64,000 nucleotides of DNA from Pseudoalteromonas luteoviolacea (GTDB taxonomy: Bacteria > Pseudomonadota > Gammaproteobacteria > Enterobacterales > Alteromonadaceae), in NCBI RefSeq assembly GCF_001750165.1, contig NZ_CP015411.1, positions 4,192,501 through 4,256,500 of the forward strand. The letters run 5' to 3'. The notes under the pieces were generated by a model. That model had not been told where the DNA came from and ran no database searches. It was given only the letters and a program-made list of their open reading frames with translations. Made by a program: the position numbers and the translations under genes. Every line of letters starts with the position of its first letter. The first letter of the stretch is position 1. Positions 8,631 through 17,742 of the stretch are shown here, in pieces.

Positions 8631-9461
8631 ATGAAACTAGGTATTAAAGCATTAATCACAGCAGGTATTGTCACTGCAGTCGCAGGGTGTAGTAGTACAA
8701 CAAGTTCTAACAGCTCAAATGCCAGCATTGCAAAAGCAGCGCAAAGCAGCGAACGCACAGAGACGAGTCGTGCCCGTGATAAATACCGTAACCCAGTCCA
8801 AACATTGGAGTTTTTTGGTCTAAAGCCGAATATGACAGTCGTTGAAATCGCGCCTGGTGGCGGTTGGTATACAGAGATCTTAGCACCAACAATTAAAGGC
8901 CAAGGTACTTTGTATGCAGCACACTTCCCAGCTGACTCAGAAGTTGAGTATTACAAAAGATCTTTGGCTTCGTTTAAAGACAAGATTTCAAATGATGTGC
9001 GCTTTAGCGAAATCAAAATGACTGAGTTCTCAGCATTGACACATCACGATATCGCACCAGCAGGCTCTGCGGATATGGTCTTGACCTTCCGAAATGTTCA
9101 TAACTGGTATATGCGCCCAGGTGATGAAGGCGTGCTTAAATCATTCAAAGCATTCCATACAGCACTTAAACCGGGTGGTATTTTAGGTGTTGTTGAGCAC
9201 CGTTTACCAGAGCACCGTGATAACGAAGACCAGAAGCGTTCAGGTTATATGAAGCAAAGCTATGTCATCGAAATGGCAAAGAAAGCAGGCTTTGAATTGG
9301 TAGCAAGCAGTGAAATCAACGCCAACCCATTAGACAGTGCAAACCACCCTCGTGGTGTTTGGACGCTGCCGCCAAGACTTGCGTTAGGTGACGAAAAGTC
9401 AGCGCAATACAAGGCGATTGGGGAAAGCGACCGTATGACTTTAAAGTTTAAAAAGATTTAA
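8631..9461 (+). CDS. exported SAM-methyltransferase-like lipoprotein
   Basis: The 276-residue protein starts with a lipoprotein signal: a hydrophobic stretch ends in VAGC with the lipidated cysteine at C20, followed by a Ser/Thr/Asn-rich linker. The rest looks like a class I methyltransferase, with a motif-I-like VVEIAPGGGWYTEIL near residues 70-84, an LTFRNVHNW segment and HTALKPGGILGVVEHR. The family resembles COG4798-type predicted methyltransferases, which often carry signal peptides. Substrate and reaction are unknown, and SAM supply outside the cytoplasm is a puzzle. It has a GAAGGAA ribosome site, follows the purH terminator and lies 14 bp before purD, so it probably shares a transcript with purD. 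Confidence 0.8.
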   Translation: MKLGIKALITAGIVTAVAGCSSTTSSNSSNASIAKAAQSSERTETSRARDKYRNPVQTLEFFGLKPNMTVVEIAPGGGWYTEILAPTIKGQGTLYAAHFPADSEVEYYKRSLASFKDKISNDVRFSEIKMTEFSALTHHDIAPAGSADMVLTFRNVHNWYMRPGDEGVLKSFKAFHTALKPGGILGVVEHRLPEHRDNEDQKRSGYMKQSYVIEMAKKAGFELVASSEINANPLDSANHPRGVWTLPPRLALGDEKSAQYKAIGESDRMTLKFKKI

Positions 9462-9475
9462 TAGGATACTTTGCC

Positions 9476-10759
9476 ATGAATGTACTTGTCATTGGCAGCG
9501 GCGGCCGTGAACACGCGCTTGCGTTCAAAGCCGCTCAAAACCCATCTGTAAAAACTGTATTTGTAGCGCCAGGTAACGCTGGTACAGCTTTGGAGCCAAA
9601 GTTAGAAAACGTTGCTATTGGCGTTGAAGACTTGGATGCCCTAGTTGCATTCGCCAAAGAAAACAAAGTTGAGCTGACCATTGTTGGTCCTGAAGCACCA
9701 CTGGTCATAGGTGTTGTAGATCGCTTCAGCTCTGAAGGCCTGGCTATTTTCGGCCCGACTCAAGCTGCAGCGCAGCTTGAGGGCTCAAAGTCTTTTACCA
9801 AAGACTTTTTAGCCAGACACCAGATCCCAACAGCGGCTTATCAAACCTTCACTGACATTGAGCCTGCAATTGCTTATGTCAAAGAACAAGGTGCACCAAT
9901 TGTTGTTAAAGCAGATGGGTTAGCAGCGGGTAAAGGCGTTATCGTCGCAATGACTGAAGCAGAAGCTGAAGAAGCAATTCGTGATATGCTTGCAGGTAAC
10001 GCATTTGGCGATGCTGGTAGCCGTGTGGTGATCGAAGAGTTCTTAGAAGGTGAAGAAGCTTCATTTATCGTCATGGTCGACGGTAAAAATGTACTACCTT
10101 TTGCCACCAGCCAAGACCACAAACGTGCATACAATGGCGATCAAGGTCCAAATACAGGCGGTATGGGTGCATACTCTCCTGCTCCAGTTGTGACAAAAGA
10201 CATTCACGACCGCATTATGAATGAAGTGATCTACCCAACAGTAGAAGGTATGGCTGCTGAAGGCCATCCTTACACTGGCTTCTTGTATGCGGGCTTGATG
10301 ATCACAGCAGATGGCACACCTAAGGTTATCGAATATAACTGTCGTTTCGGTGACCCTGAAACACAGCCTATTATGCTCCGTTTACAATCAGACCTTGTTT
10401 CACTGATTGAGGCGGCAAACCGCCAAGAGCTAGATCAAACTGAAATTCAATTTGATCCTAGAGCCGCTGTTGGTGTTGTATTGGCCGCAAAAGGCTACCC
10501 TGCGAGCTATCCAAAAGGCGATGCAATTTCCGGTCTTCAGGTTAATTACTCTGAAGGTGAAAAAGTATTCCATGCCGGTACTAAGCAGCAAGGGGATGAT
10601 GTCGTGACAGCGGGTGGACGTGTTTTATGTGCTACAGCGCTGGGTCATACTGTGACAGAGGCACAAAAGCGTGCTTATGCACTGGTTAAAGACATCAACT
10701 GGGACGGTGTAGAATACCGCACAGACATCGCTTATCGTGCTATTGCTCGTGAGCAGTGA
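9476..10759 (+). CDS. purD: phosphoribosylamine--glycine ligase PurD
   Basis: PurD joins glycine to phosphoribosylamine with ATP to form GAR, the second step of purine synthesis. The 427 residues match the family. The N-terminal GSGGREHAL motif (7-15), the ATP-grasp elements (VVKADGLAAGKGVIVA, the IEEFLEGEEASFI strand, QDHKRAYNGDQGPNTGGMG) and the metal-binding EYNCRFGDPETQ are all present. It lies 14 bp downstream of the exported methyltransferase-like gene and ends at a clear terminator. Confidence 0.98.
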   Translation: MNVLVIGSGGREHALAFKAAQNPSVKTVFVAPGNAGTALEPKLENVAIGVEDLDALVAFAKENKVELTIVGPEAPLVIGVVDRFSSEGLAIFGPTQAAAQLEGSKSFTKDFLARHQIPTAAYQTFTDIEPAIAYVKEQGAPIVVKADGLAAGKGVIVAMTEAEAEEAIRDMLAGNAFGDAGSRVVIEEFLEGEEASFIVMVDGKNVLPFATSQDHKRAYNGDQGPNTGGMGAYSPAPVVTKDIHDRIMNEVIYPTVEGMAAEGHPYTGFLYAGLMITADGTPKVIEYNCRFGDPETQPIMLRLQSDLVSLIEAANRQELDQTEIQFDPRAAVGVVLAAKGYPASYPKGDAISGLQVNYSEGEKVFHAGTKQQGDDVVTAGGRVLCATALGHTVTEAQKRAYALVKDINWDGVEYRTDIAYRAIAREQ

Positions 10760-10781
10760 TCTTTAATTAGATGAATATGCT

Positions 10782-10808
10782 AAAACGGCTCTCGATGAGC
10801 CGTTTTTT
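10782..10808 (+). terminator. rho-independent terminator after purD
   Basis: AAAACGGCTC (10782-10791) pairs with GAGCCGTTTT (10797-10806) across a 5-nt loop and runs into a T tract. Confidence 0.9.
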
Positions 10809-10951
10809 ATTTAAGATACTAAAACGCAAATAAAAACAAAAACCAATATCAATTTCAAACCCTTGAAATATCTAATTTTTTCAATTTACCATTGGTATTT
10901 TCCAACTGACTTGCTAGGATCTCCTTTTGTATCATCTTTAGGGGCGTAAAG

Positions 10952-11764
10952 ATGCAGGGCACGTTAAGTAAACTAAAAGCCAGCCTTACCAATCCAATTC
11001 AGTACCAGCTGCCTATTGGCGAAGAGCTGATTAATCTCAATGATTATTTTGACAAAGAAATTACTTTAACTTTTACAGGTAATATCTATTGCTGCAGTTG
11101 CGGTAAAAAAACCAAAAAAAGTTACTCTCAGGGGCATTGCTTTGTGTGTATGAAAAAGCTTGCTAGCTGCGATATGTGCATCATGAAGCCTGAAACGTGT
11201 CACTATGATCAGGGCACATGCCGAGAGCCAGAGTGGGGGGAAGCCAATTGCATGATCCCGCACTATGTCTATTTAGCCAATACGTCGGGGCTTAAAGTCG
11301 GTATCACACGCCATACTCAGATCCCAACTCGCTGGATAGATCAAGGTGCAACTCAGGCTCTACCAATTTTTAAAGTGCAAACGCGCCTGCAATCAGGCTT
11401 AGTGGAAGTGGCCCTTGCCAACTTCATTGCAGATAAAACCAATTGGCGCAATATGCTAAAAGGCATTAATCCTGAATTAGATTTAAAGCAAAGCGCGCAA
11501 GAGTTAATTCCCCAGATCCAGGAAAAACTCGACGAACTGGCTGAGTTATTTGGTGCCACCGCCATTGAACGATTAGACGAAGAAGTTGTAGATTTAGCCT
11601 TCCCTGTTGAGAACTACCCAACAAAAATAAGTTCCTTTAACTTTGATAAAGAGCCGACCGTCAGCGGCGTATTGAAAGGCATTAAAGGTCAATATCTCAT
11701 TTTTGAAAAAGGTGTCATTAATATTCGTAAGTTTACTTCCTACGAGATCAATTTCTCCGCTTGA
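10952..11764 (+). CDS. DUF2797 family cysteine-rich protein
   Basis: The function is unknown. The 270 residues match DUF2797 proteins as I remember them. An N-terminal part is followed by a cysteine cluster likely to bind zinc (C47/C50, C63/C66, C73/C76, C83, C90, C100). Next comes a HYVYLANTSGLKVGITR segment with TRWIDQGA that resembles a GIY-YIG nuclease core, with V-Y-L-A in place of the GIY motif. The ATG has a GGGGCG ribosome site 7 bases upstream. The last 25 bases overlap the 3' end of the convergent CBS-PAS-GGDEF-EAL gene. It appears to be a single-gene transcript. Confidence 0.8.
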   Translation: MQGTLSKLKASLTNPIQYQLPIGEELINLNDYFDKEITLTFTGNIYCCSCGKKTKKSYSQGHCFVCMKKLASCDMCIMKPETCHYDQGTCREPEWGEANCMIPHYVYLANTSGLKVGITRHTQIPTRWIDQGATQALPIFKVQTRLQSGLVEVALANFIADKTNWRNMLKGINPELDLKQSAQELIPQIQEKLDELAELFGATAIERLDEEVVDLAFPVENYPTKISSFNFDKEPTVSGVLKGIKGQYLIFEKGVINIRKFTSYEINFSA

Positions 11765-14256
11765 TAAAACTCACACCAAGCCGTTTGCGAAAGCGGCTTA
11801 CAGTACAAATACCCTTGCATAGCATGACACCCTAGCTTTTGTAAAAATCTCATTTGCTCGTGTTTTTCAACGCCTTCAGCGACAACATGTAACTTTAACG
11901 CTTTGGCCATCGCGACAATGGCACTGACAATCTCGCTATTGCCGTACTCATCAGGTATTTTGGCAATGAAACTAGGATCGATTTTTAAAATATCGATTGG
12001 TAATTTTGTCAGGTAACTCAGTGCCGAATAGCCAGTACCAAAATCATCCAACGCGATACTGACTCCCATTTTTTTAACTTTAGTCAGCACCTCTTTCGCC
12101 CGTTGGAAATTGCTAATGAAGCAGCCTTCAGTCAGCTCCAGCTCTATTTGATGTCCATGCAGTTTATATTTAGCTAAGGCAAGACTTAGTGTCTGTGCTA
12201 AATCCCCCTGGGTAAGGTGCTGAGCAGATACATTAATAGCCAAATGCCTGACATCAATATTTAATCTTCTCCAATGAGCAAGCTGAGCACACGCCCTATC
12301 AATGACCCACTCATCAAGCTTCACAATTAAACCTAACTCTTCAGCTAATGGAATGAACTGAGCTGGAGAGATCATGCCTAAGTTGGGGTCATGCCACCTC
12401 AATAAACATTCTAAACTTGTGATACGACCACTCACTAGACACTGTAAGGGCTGAAAATAGAGCTCAAACTCACCATTTTCAAGTGCGCTTTGAAACCGAC
12501 TTTGCATAGACAGTCGTTCAAGTGAACGTGCATTCATAGACGCTTTATACATTTGAAAAGAGTTACGCCCTAACTCTTTTGAACGATACATGGCCACGTC
12601 AGCGTGTTTTAACAAGCTTTCGCTATCAAGACCATCATCTGGGTACATGGAAGCCCCCAATGAAGCTGTGGCGGCCACAGCGATATTGCCAAGATCAAAT
12701 GATTTGTTAAATTGTAATAGTAATTTATCGGCAAATGACACCACTGACCCCATATCAGAAACTTCGGTCAACAGCACTACAAACTCATCTCCCCCTAAAC
12801 GCGCTAGCGTATCTCCTTCTTTTAAGATCCCCTTAATTCGTTCACTCACTTGGGTAAGAAGCTTATCTCCAGCACTGTGACCTAGAGTATCATTGACTTC
12901 CTTAAAGCGATCTAAGTCGATAAACATGACGCTGAGTTTATGCTGATCACGGTGTGCTGAAGCCAGAGCCATAGACAGCCTATCATAAAATAAGCGTCGA
13001 TTAGGTAGGCCCGTCAGTTCATCAAAGTAGGCCAAACGCGCTATTTTTTCTTCTGCGTTTTTACGTTCAGTAATATCACTGAATATGGCGGCATACAGTG
13101 TTTCATCACTATAAGGGTCATTGATTTCTATGATCGTGAGCCATTCTACATAAATATCTCCGCTTTTTTTCTTATTACAAATCTCTCCTTGCCACACCCC
13201 TTTGTCTTTTAATGCCGCCCACATTTTGTCGTAATAATTTTGATCATGCATGCCTGAGCTAAGCAAACTGGGCTTCTTTCCAATGACTTCATAATCTTGA
13301 TAACCAGTTAATGCACTAAAAGCGGGGTTAATTTGAATGATTTCCCCACTTCCTCTTGTGATCATAATACCATCTAGGGAAGCATCAATAATGCGATTAG
13401 CAAGGTACAGGTTCTTTTCAGATTTACGCAGAGCAATATCTCGCTGCGCCAAGACATTCTCCAATTCACTACAGTATGCAGTCTCTATTTCAGTTAGAAC
13501 ATTTTTTAGTGCGAGTAAGCCTATTACATCATTTGATACTTTCTCTCTTATGACTAGATGCCTTATAGATTTAGCCGTCATTTTACGATAAGCATCGAAC
13601 AAGCTTTCGTCTGGTGTCATAGATAACATAGGGTAGCTTGCGAGTTCCCAACATGGCATTTGCCACTGCGGATCTAAAATGGCGTATGCAATATCTCGCT
13701 GAGTAATAATACCGTACTCTTGTTGTTGACGGTGATAGACCAGCACTGCAGTCGCTTTGTCACGACGCATCTGTTCAATCGCTTCACTCACACATTGTGC
13801 ACTGTCAAGCACACTCACAGTCTTATCAAAATGATCCTCAATAGGACGAAAGTGTAAATAGTGATCTAACCCCTGATTGCGAACAATGTCAGACAAAGAT
13901 ACAACACCAACTGGTGTATTGTTTAAATCTTTCACCAATAAGTGACGGATCCCAAGCTGATGTAACTTGATCGTGGCTTCGCTGAGGGTCTTATCCAAAG
14001 AAATATCATAAACCGGAGAAGTCATCACCTCACCAATAGGTAGCTGCAGAAGGTTTATATGCTTAAGATCGAGCTTCACACAATCGGATTCAGTCCAAAT
14101 ACCGATAATCTCTCCATCATGCGTGACAAAAATAGAACTGACACTGTATTGACGCATTTTGATCAGCGCATCATATAAGCTCGTAGAATCGTCACACGAT
14201 AATAAGCTAGCCGAAAACACGTCTTTAATTTTCAGTTGACGTGAGTCACCTATCAT
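11740..14256 (-). CDS. CBS-CBS-PAS-GGDEF-EAL signalling protein
   Basis: This 838-residue cytoplasmic protein probably makes or breaks cyclic di-GMP. Two CBS pairs (about 8-135 and 145-265) sense a nucleotide-like ligand. A PAS domain follows (about 280-400, SGEIIQINPAFSALTGY). The GGDEF domain has an intact LARLGGDEF site but KEGD in place of the RxxD inhibitory site. The EAL domain keeps NVSAQ, ELTE, LDDFGTGYS, KIDPSFI and AEGVE, with ECLLR in place of EALLR. I chose the ATG at 14256 because AGGAAA lies 6 bases before it; a GTG at 14262 directly abuts that site. It overlaps the DUF2797 gene tail to tail. No transmembrane segment is apparent. Confidence 0.85.
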   Translation of the reverse strand: MIGDSRQLKIKDVFSASLLSCDDSTSLYDALIKMRQYSVSSIFVTHDGEIIGIWTESDCVKLDLKHINLLQLPIGEVMTSPVYDISLDKTLSEATIKLHQLGIRHLLVKDLNNTPVGVVSLSDIVRNQGLDHYLHFRPIEDHFDKTVSVLDSAQCVSEAIEQMRRDKATAVLVYHRQQQEYGIITQRDIAYAILDPQWQMPCWELASYPMLSMTPDESLFDAYRKMTAKSIRHLVIREKVSNDVIGLLALKNVLTEIETAYCSELENVLAQRDIALRKSEKNLYLANRIIDASLDGIMITRGSGEIIQINPAFSALTGYQDYEVIGKKPSLLSSGMHDQNYYDKMWAALKDKGVWQGEICNKKKSGDIYVEWLTIIEINDPYSDETLYAAIFSDITERKNAEEKIARLAYFDELTGLPNRRLFYDRLSMALASAHRDQHKLSVMFIDLDRFKEVNDTLGHSAGDKLLTQVSERIKGILKEGDTLARLGGDEFVVLLTEVSDMGSVVSFADKLLLQFNKSFDLGNIAVAATASLGASMYPDDGLDSESLLKHADVAMYRSKELGRNSFQMYKASMNARSLERLSMQSRFQSALENGEFELYFQPLQCLVSGRITSLECLLRWHDPNLGMISPAQFIPLAEELGLIVKLDEWVIDRACAQLAHWRRLNIDVRHLAINVSAQHLTQGDLAQTLSLALAKYKLHGHQIELELTEGCFISNFQRAKEVLTKVKKMGVSIALDDFGTGYSALSYLTKLPIDILKIDPSFIAKIPDEYGNSEIVSAIVAMAKALKLHVVAEGVEKHEQMRFLQKLGCHAMQGYLYCKPLSQTAWCEFYQAEKLIS

Positions 14257-14333
14257 AAGCACTTTCCTCGCAATCTAACTACCATCTTGAGTATACTTAG
14301 CTGCCTGTCGCTAACTTTGACTGAGAACAAAAA

Positions 14334-14636
14334 ATGACGATTAAATCATACCCATTAGTGCTGATATTCGACCAAAGTATAGAGTACATTGACAGTGAGG
14401 AAGGAATGCAAGAAAGCCTCTTTTACTTGTCTGAAAATCAAATTAAAACAGCAACCTGCATATATCCTGATGGAAATTTTAAAGCACTTGACGGTGAACA
14501 AAAAGCCCCCTATAACTATGATGATTTAACGCTTTTAGTGCAACAAAAACTCGTCTCTGAGGGGCAATGCTGCACAGCAAAAATACAAATTACAGCTATA
14601 GAACAAGTATTTAACTTAATGAAAGCGACGCTATGA
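14334..14636 (+). CDS. small conserved protein, possibly DUF4144
   Basis: The 100-residue product has no signal peptide or membrane segment. It contains YPLVLIFDQSIEYIDSEEG near the N terminus and IYPDGNFKALDG in the middle, a pattern I recall from DUF4144 proteins of Vibrio and Pseudoalteromonas, but I cannot confirm this. It is divergent from the CBS-PAS-GGDEF-EAL gene across 77 bp and convergent with the histone-deacetylase-like gene, whose stop is 5 bp away. Function is unknown. Confidence 0.6.
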   Translation: MTIKSYPLVLIFDQSIEYIDSEEGMQESLFYLSENQIKTATCIYPDGNFKALDGEQKAPYNYDDLTLLVQQKLVSEGQCCTAKIQITAIEQVFNLMKATL

Positions 14637-14641
14637 GCCGA

Positions 14642-15559
14642 CTAGAATTCAGCAAGGGTACGGATATGCGTTTCTACACTGCGGCCTAAAGAGGATAAAT
14701 CATATCCCCCCTCTAAATAAGAAATAATCCCCCGGCAATTAAGCTCATTGTTTAAAAGTGCAATTTGCTGGGTAAACCACGCATAATCACTTTCCACAAA
14801 CTTAAGCCCCCCCATGTCATCTTCCAAATGTGCATCAAACCCTGCACTAATAAATATCAGTTCTGGTTGAAACTGTTGTAACTTCGGCAGCCATTGTTGA
14901 GCATATAATGCACGCAGATCAGCGCCATCGCTGGCCACTGGCAAAGGAGAATTTACGACCGTGTCGGTGTTTTCAATCTCAGTATTAGGATAAAAAGGGT
15001 ATTGAAATAAAGAGCAAAAGAGCACATTAGGATCAGATTTAACAATCGCTTGAGTGCCATCTCCATGATGGACGTCGATATCTAAAATGGCGATGCGTTT
15101 TACCCCTTTACTTTGTGCATATTTAGTAGCAATCGCTACATTGTTAAAAACACAAAATCCGGCAGATTTATCTTTATCTGCATGATGTCCGGGAGGTCTG
15201 ACGGAGCAAAATGCAGCGTCATGGCGACCATCAAGTACTTCATCAACAGCCAATATACCAGCACCTACTGCGCGCTCAATGGCCTTTAAAGAGTCTTTGC
15301 ATAATGAGGTATCACCATCCAAATCTATCAACCCTTGATCAGGTATCGACGATAATACCTGTTCGATGTGCTGAGTATCATGCACAAGCGCATAGTGGGA
15401 CTCATCCGCTTTTGGCGCCATCAAATGCGTCACAGCAATGTCTAACCCCGATGCAAGGATACGGTCCGAAATAGCATCCAAACGTTGGGGGCACTCTGGA
15501 TGTTCAGCAGTCATTTTGTGCCTGCGACAAAGAGGGTGAGATATAATAGCTGTGCGCAT
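14642..15559 (-). CDS. histone deacetylase-like amidohydrolase
   Basis: Members of this zinc enzyme family remove acyl groups from acetyl-lysine, acetylpolyamines or similar amides. The 305 residues show the full catalytic set: RPPGHH with H125-H126, the DIDVHHGDGT motif giving zinc ligands D162 and H164, the third ligand D242 in SAGFDAH, and the transition-state tyrosine region EGGYD near the C terminus. The real substrate in this bacterium is unknown. It is last in a minus-strand run that starts at 19144, 96 bp after the serine hydrolase, with no strong terminator between. Confidence 0.9.
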   Translation of the reverse strand: MRTAIISHPLCRRHKMTAEHPECPQRLDAISDRILASGLDIAVTHLMAPKADESHYALVHDTQHIEQVLSSIPDQGLIDLDGDTSLCKDSLKAIERAVGAGILAVDEVLDGRHDAAFCSVRPPGHHADKDKSAGFCVFNNVAIATKYAQSKGVKRIAILDIDVHHGDGTQAIVKSDPNVLFCSLFQYPFYPNTEIENTDTVVNSPLPVASDGADLRALYAQQWLPKLQQFQPELIFISAGFDAHLEDDMGGLKFVESDYAWFTQQIALLNNELNCRGIISYLEGGYDLSSLGRSVETHIRTLAEF

Positions 15560-15655
15560 ATCACTGTCCTTAAAAACCTGAATTGACAGTGTATCAAAGC
15601 ACTTTATAGAGTGCCCTGATACTTTGGTTTGATATTTTTATCAATAAGCTGCACA

Positions 15656-17227
15656 TTACTGTGGTTGAGTAACAGCCACTAAACCTAGATTATGAAAATC
15701 GAAACTAAAATCTGTAATTTTAGGGTTTACCCACTCCATATCTGCGCTGTTTACTTGTTGTTTATCATCTAGCTTAAAGTGAATATAAGCATCAGCTTCT
15801 AGCAACTTTTCATGCCACTTTACTACAAATATATTGCCGTCATGATGGTGTAGTATGCCTTTGAGCGCCTTTGTATGCGTGAAGTCGATGTGCAGTTTTC
15901 CGGCGATTTCTTCAACGATTACATCACCATACCATGGGCTTCTAAGCGTTCCTGTATAGTTGCTAAGCGGCAGGCTTGCTGTTTTGGACGCTACCTTTTT
16001 TGGGCCTAGCTCAGAATATAGTGAAGCGCGTTTTTCCTTATACGCTTGATAGCTTTGCATGACCCAATCTCGCGGCTCCAATCCTAGCGCTTGCTCAAAT
16101 ACTTCATTGGTGATTGCACGAATTGCGGGGTAAGCATGTTGGTTAGACAAAATCACCACGCCCAAACCTTTTTCAGGGATCATCGCAACCTGTGATCCCA
16201 TACCTAAAATCCCCCCCATATGGCCAACTCGTTTATAGCCAAAATAGCTCTCTACAGCCCAACCAAGTGCATAACCCTTAAAGTCTTGCTGAAATGCAAT
16301 GCGATCTGCTTCTTTTGGTACACGCATAATCTGCGGATGCCATAGGTACTGATGCGTTTCTCGGTTAATTAACTGCTTCCCAAGCGGCGTTTTACCCTCA
16401 TTGACTTGTGTTTGTAACCACTTAGTCATATCCGAAACATTAGACGCAATAGCACCAGCACCGCGAAAGTCTTCTAAATAGTCACCCACAAACTCTTCTA
16501 ACTGACCGTCATACTTAATTGTGCCAGTTGCAAAGTTTTTATTCGCTTTATCAATGCGAGAGAAAGAGGCATGGGAATTCTTAATACCTACTTGAGGAAA
16601 AACTCGCGTCTCAATAAACTCTTGCCAACTTAGACCACTTACTCTCGCGACAACCTCTCCGGCAACCACAAACATCAAATTATTATAGTGATACTCAGTG
16701 CGTAATGGTGCGACAGGTTTGATATATTTTAACCCTGCAAGAATGTCTTTTGTCGACTTATCCGTGTCTGGCCAGATCATGAGATCGCCGGCACCTAACG
16801 CAAGCCCACTGCGATGGCTGAGTAAATCACGAATCGTCATTTGTTCCGTCAGGTGTTGGCTGTACAGTTGGAATTCAGGTAAGTGAGTTATGACAGGATC
16901 TGCCCAATCCAGCTTGCCTTCCTCAACCAACATTGCCAAAGCTGTTGCTGTAAATGCTTTGCTGTTAGACGCGATACCAAACAAGGTATGTTCATCCACC
17001 TCGCCGACTTTGCCAAACTGTCTTATGCCATAGCCTTTTGCTAAAACGACTTTCCCATTGTTTACAATCCCAATTGCCAGACCGGGAATTGCAAAGCTAT
17101 CCATGGCTTGCTGCACCGATTTCTCTACTTCAGCCAACTGAGGTGCCGTTAAAGCGACAACGCTACTACTCATCAACAAAGTCGTCGCACAGCACAATGT
17201 GCGCCAAAGAGCTTTTCTCATATCCAT
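15656..17227 (-). CDS. exported serine hydrolase, class C beta-lactamase family
   Basis: The 523-residue protein starts with a signal peptide (about 1-25, MRKALWRTLCC then a hydrophobic run ending VVALTA). The beta-lactamase/esterase/D-peptidase fold has the nucleophile motif SNSK at S87-K90, the tyrosine motif YNN at Y181-N183, and HMGG in the position of the KTG box. The C-terminal 130 residues look like the DUF3471-type beta-barrel common in this group. The likely role is a periplasmic peptidase or esterase; true beta-lactamase activity is not implied. It starts 6 bp after the gamma-glutamylcyclotransferase gene. An internal ATG at codon 3 is an alternative start. Confidence 0.87.
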   Translation of the reverse strand: MDMRKALWRTLCCATTLLMSSSVVALTAPQLAEVEKSVQQAMDSFAIPGLAIGIVNNGKVVLAKGYGIRQFGKVGEVDEHTLFGIASNSKAFTATALAMLVEEGKLDWADPVITHLPEFQLYSQHLTEQMTIRDLLSHRSGLALGAGDLMIWPDTDKSTKDILAGLKYIKPVAPLRTEYHYNNLMFVVAGEVVARVSGLSWQEFIETRVFPQVGIKNSHASFSRIDKANKNFATGTIKYDGQLEEFVGDYLEDFRGAGAIASNVSDMTKWLQTQVNEGKTPLGKQLINRETHQYLWHPQIMRVPKEADRIAFQQDFKGYALGWAVESYFGYKRVGHMGGILGMGSQVAMIPEKGLGVVILSNQHAYPAIRAITNEVFEQALGLEPRDWVMQSYQAYKEKRASLYSELGPKKVASKTASLPLSNYTGTLRSPWYGDVIVEEIAGKLHIDFTHTKALKGILHHHDGNIFVVKWHEKLLEADAYIHFKLDDKQQVNSADMEWVNPKITDFSFDFHNLGLVAVTQPQ

Positions 17228-17233
17228 ATTGCC

Positions 17234-17734
17234 TTATCTATTATAAATATCTAATTCCGATGCGTGTTTACTTTTATCTACATCTTTCGTGCTTTTTTGA
17301 GCCCTGATATTTTCAATATAAAACTCAGGAAAGCCATGCTCTTGAGCACCTACAAGCACATGGTTTGTATACCATTCAAAAGGTAATTCATTACTTACGA
17401 ATGTATTGGCCACGTAGCAGTATACAGCTGCGGTGTTTGCACTGTGCATCGCTACATCCAATTGAACACGCGCATATCGCGCACCTTCAATCGCGTCTAA
17501 TCGACTAATTTCAGATTGAGTCAACGCATACACTGCACCATAAACAATATCCTCATGCGCTCCCTGTACGATATTACACTTAGCGGAACCATCTGTACTT
17601 AACATATCAAAAGTAAGCCGATATCCATATAATATCGCGCTACCGACTAAACGGACGTGAGGCAAGCGAGCTTTAAGCCTCAGCGATGACAGGTTGGAAC
17701 CATAAGCAAAATATAAACACTCTCTCGCATTCAT
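17234..17734 (-). CDS. gamma-glutamylcyclotransferase family protein
   Basis: The 166-residue protein has the substrate-binding loop FAYGSNL at the N terminus, the internal YGAVYALTQSE strand and the LDAIEGARYARV segment that carries the catalytic glutamate of gamma-glutamylcyclotransferases. These enzymes release 5-oxoproline from gamma-glutamyl amines or peptides. It lies 8 bp after the LysE-type exporter and 6 bp before the serine hydrolase, so the three are probably one operon, possibly for amino acid or small peptide turnover. The exact substrate is not known. Confidence 0.82.
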   Translation of the reverse strand: MNARECLYFAYGSNLSSLRLKARLPHVRLVGSAILYGYRLTFDMLSTDGSAKCNIVQGAHEDIVYGAVYALTQSEISRLDAIEGARYARVQLDVAMHSANTAAVYCYVANTFVSNELPFEWYTNHVLVGAQEHGFPEFYIENIRAQKSTKDVDKSKHASELDIYNR

Positions 17735-17742
17735 TTACGCAC

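Noticed and set aside
15656..17227. Reading the serine hydrolase as an antibiotic-resistance beta-lactamase
   Set aside because: The fold is shared with esterases and D-peptidases. The extra C-terminal barrel and the HMGG box in place of KTG argue for a housekeeping hydrolase.
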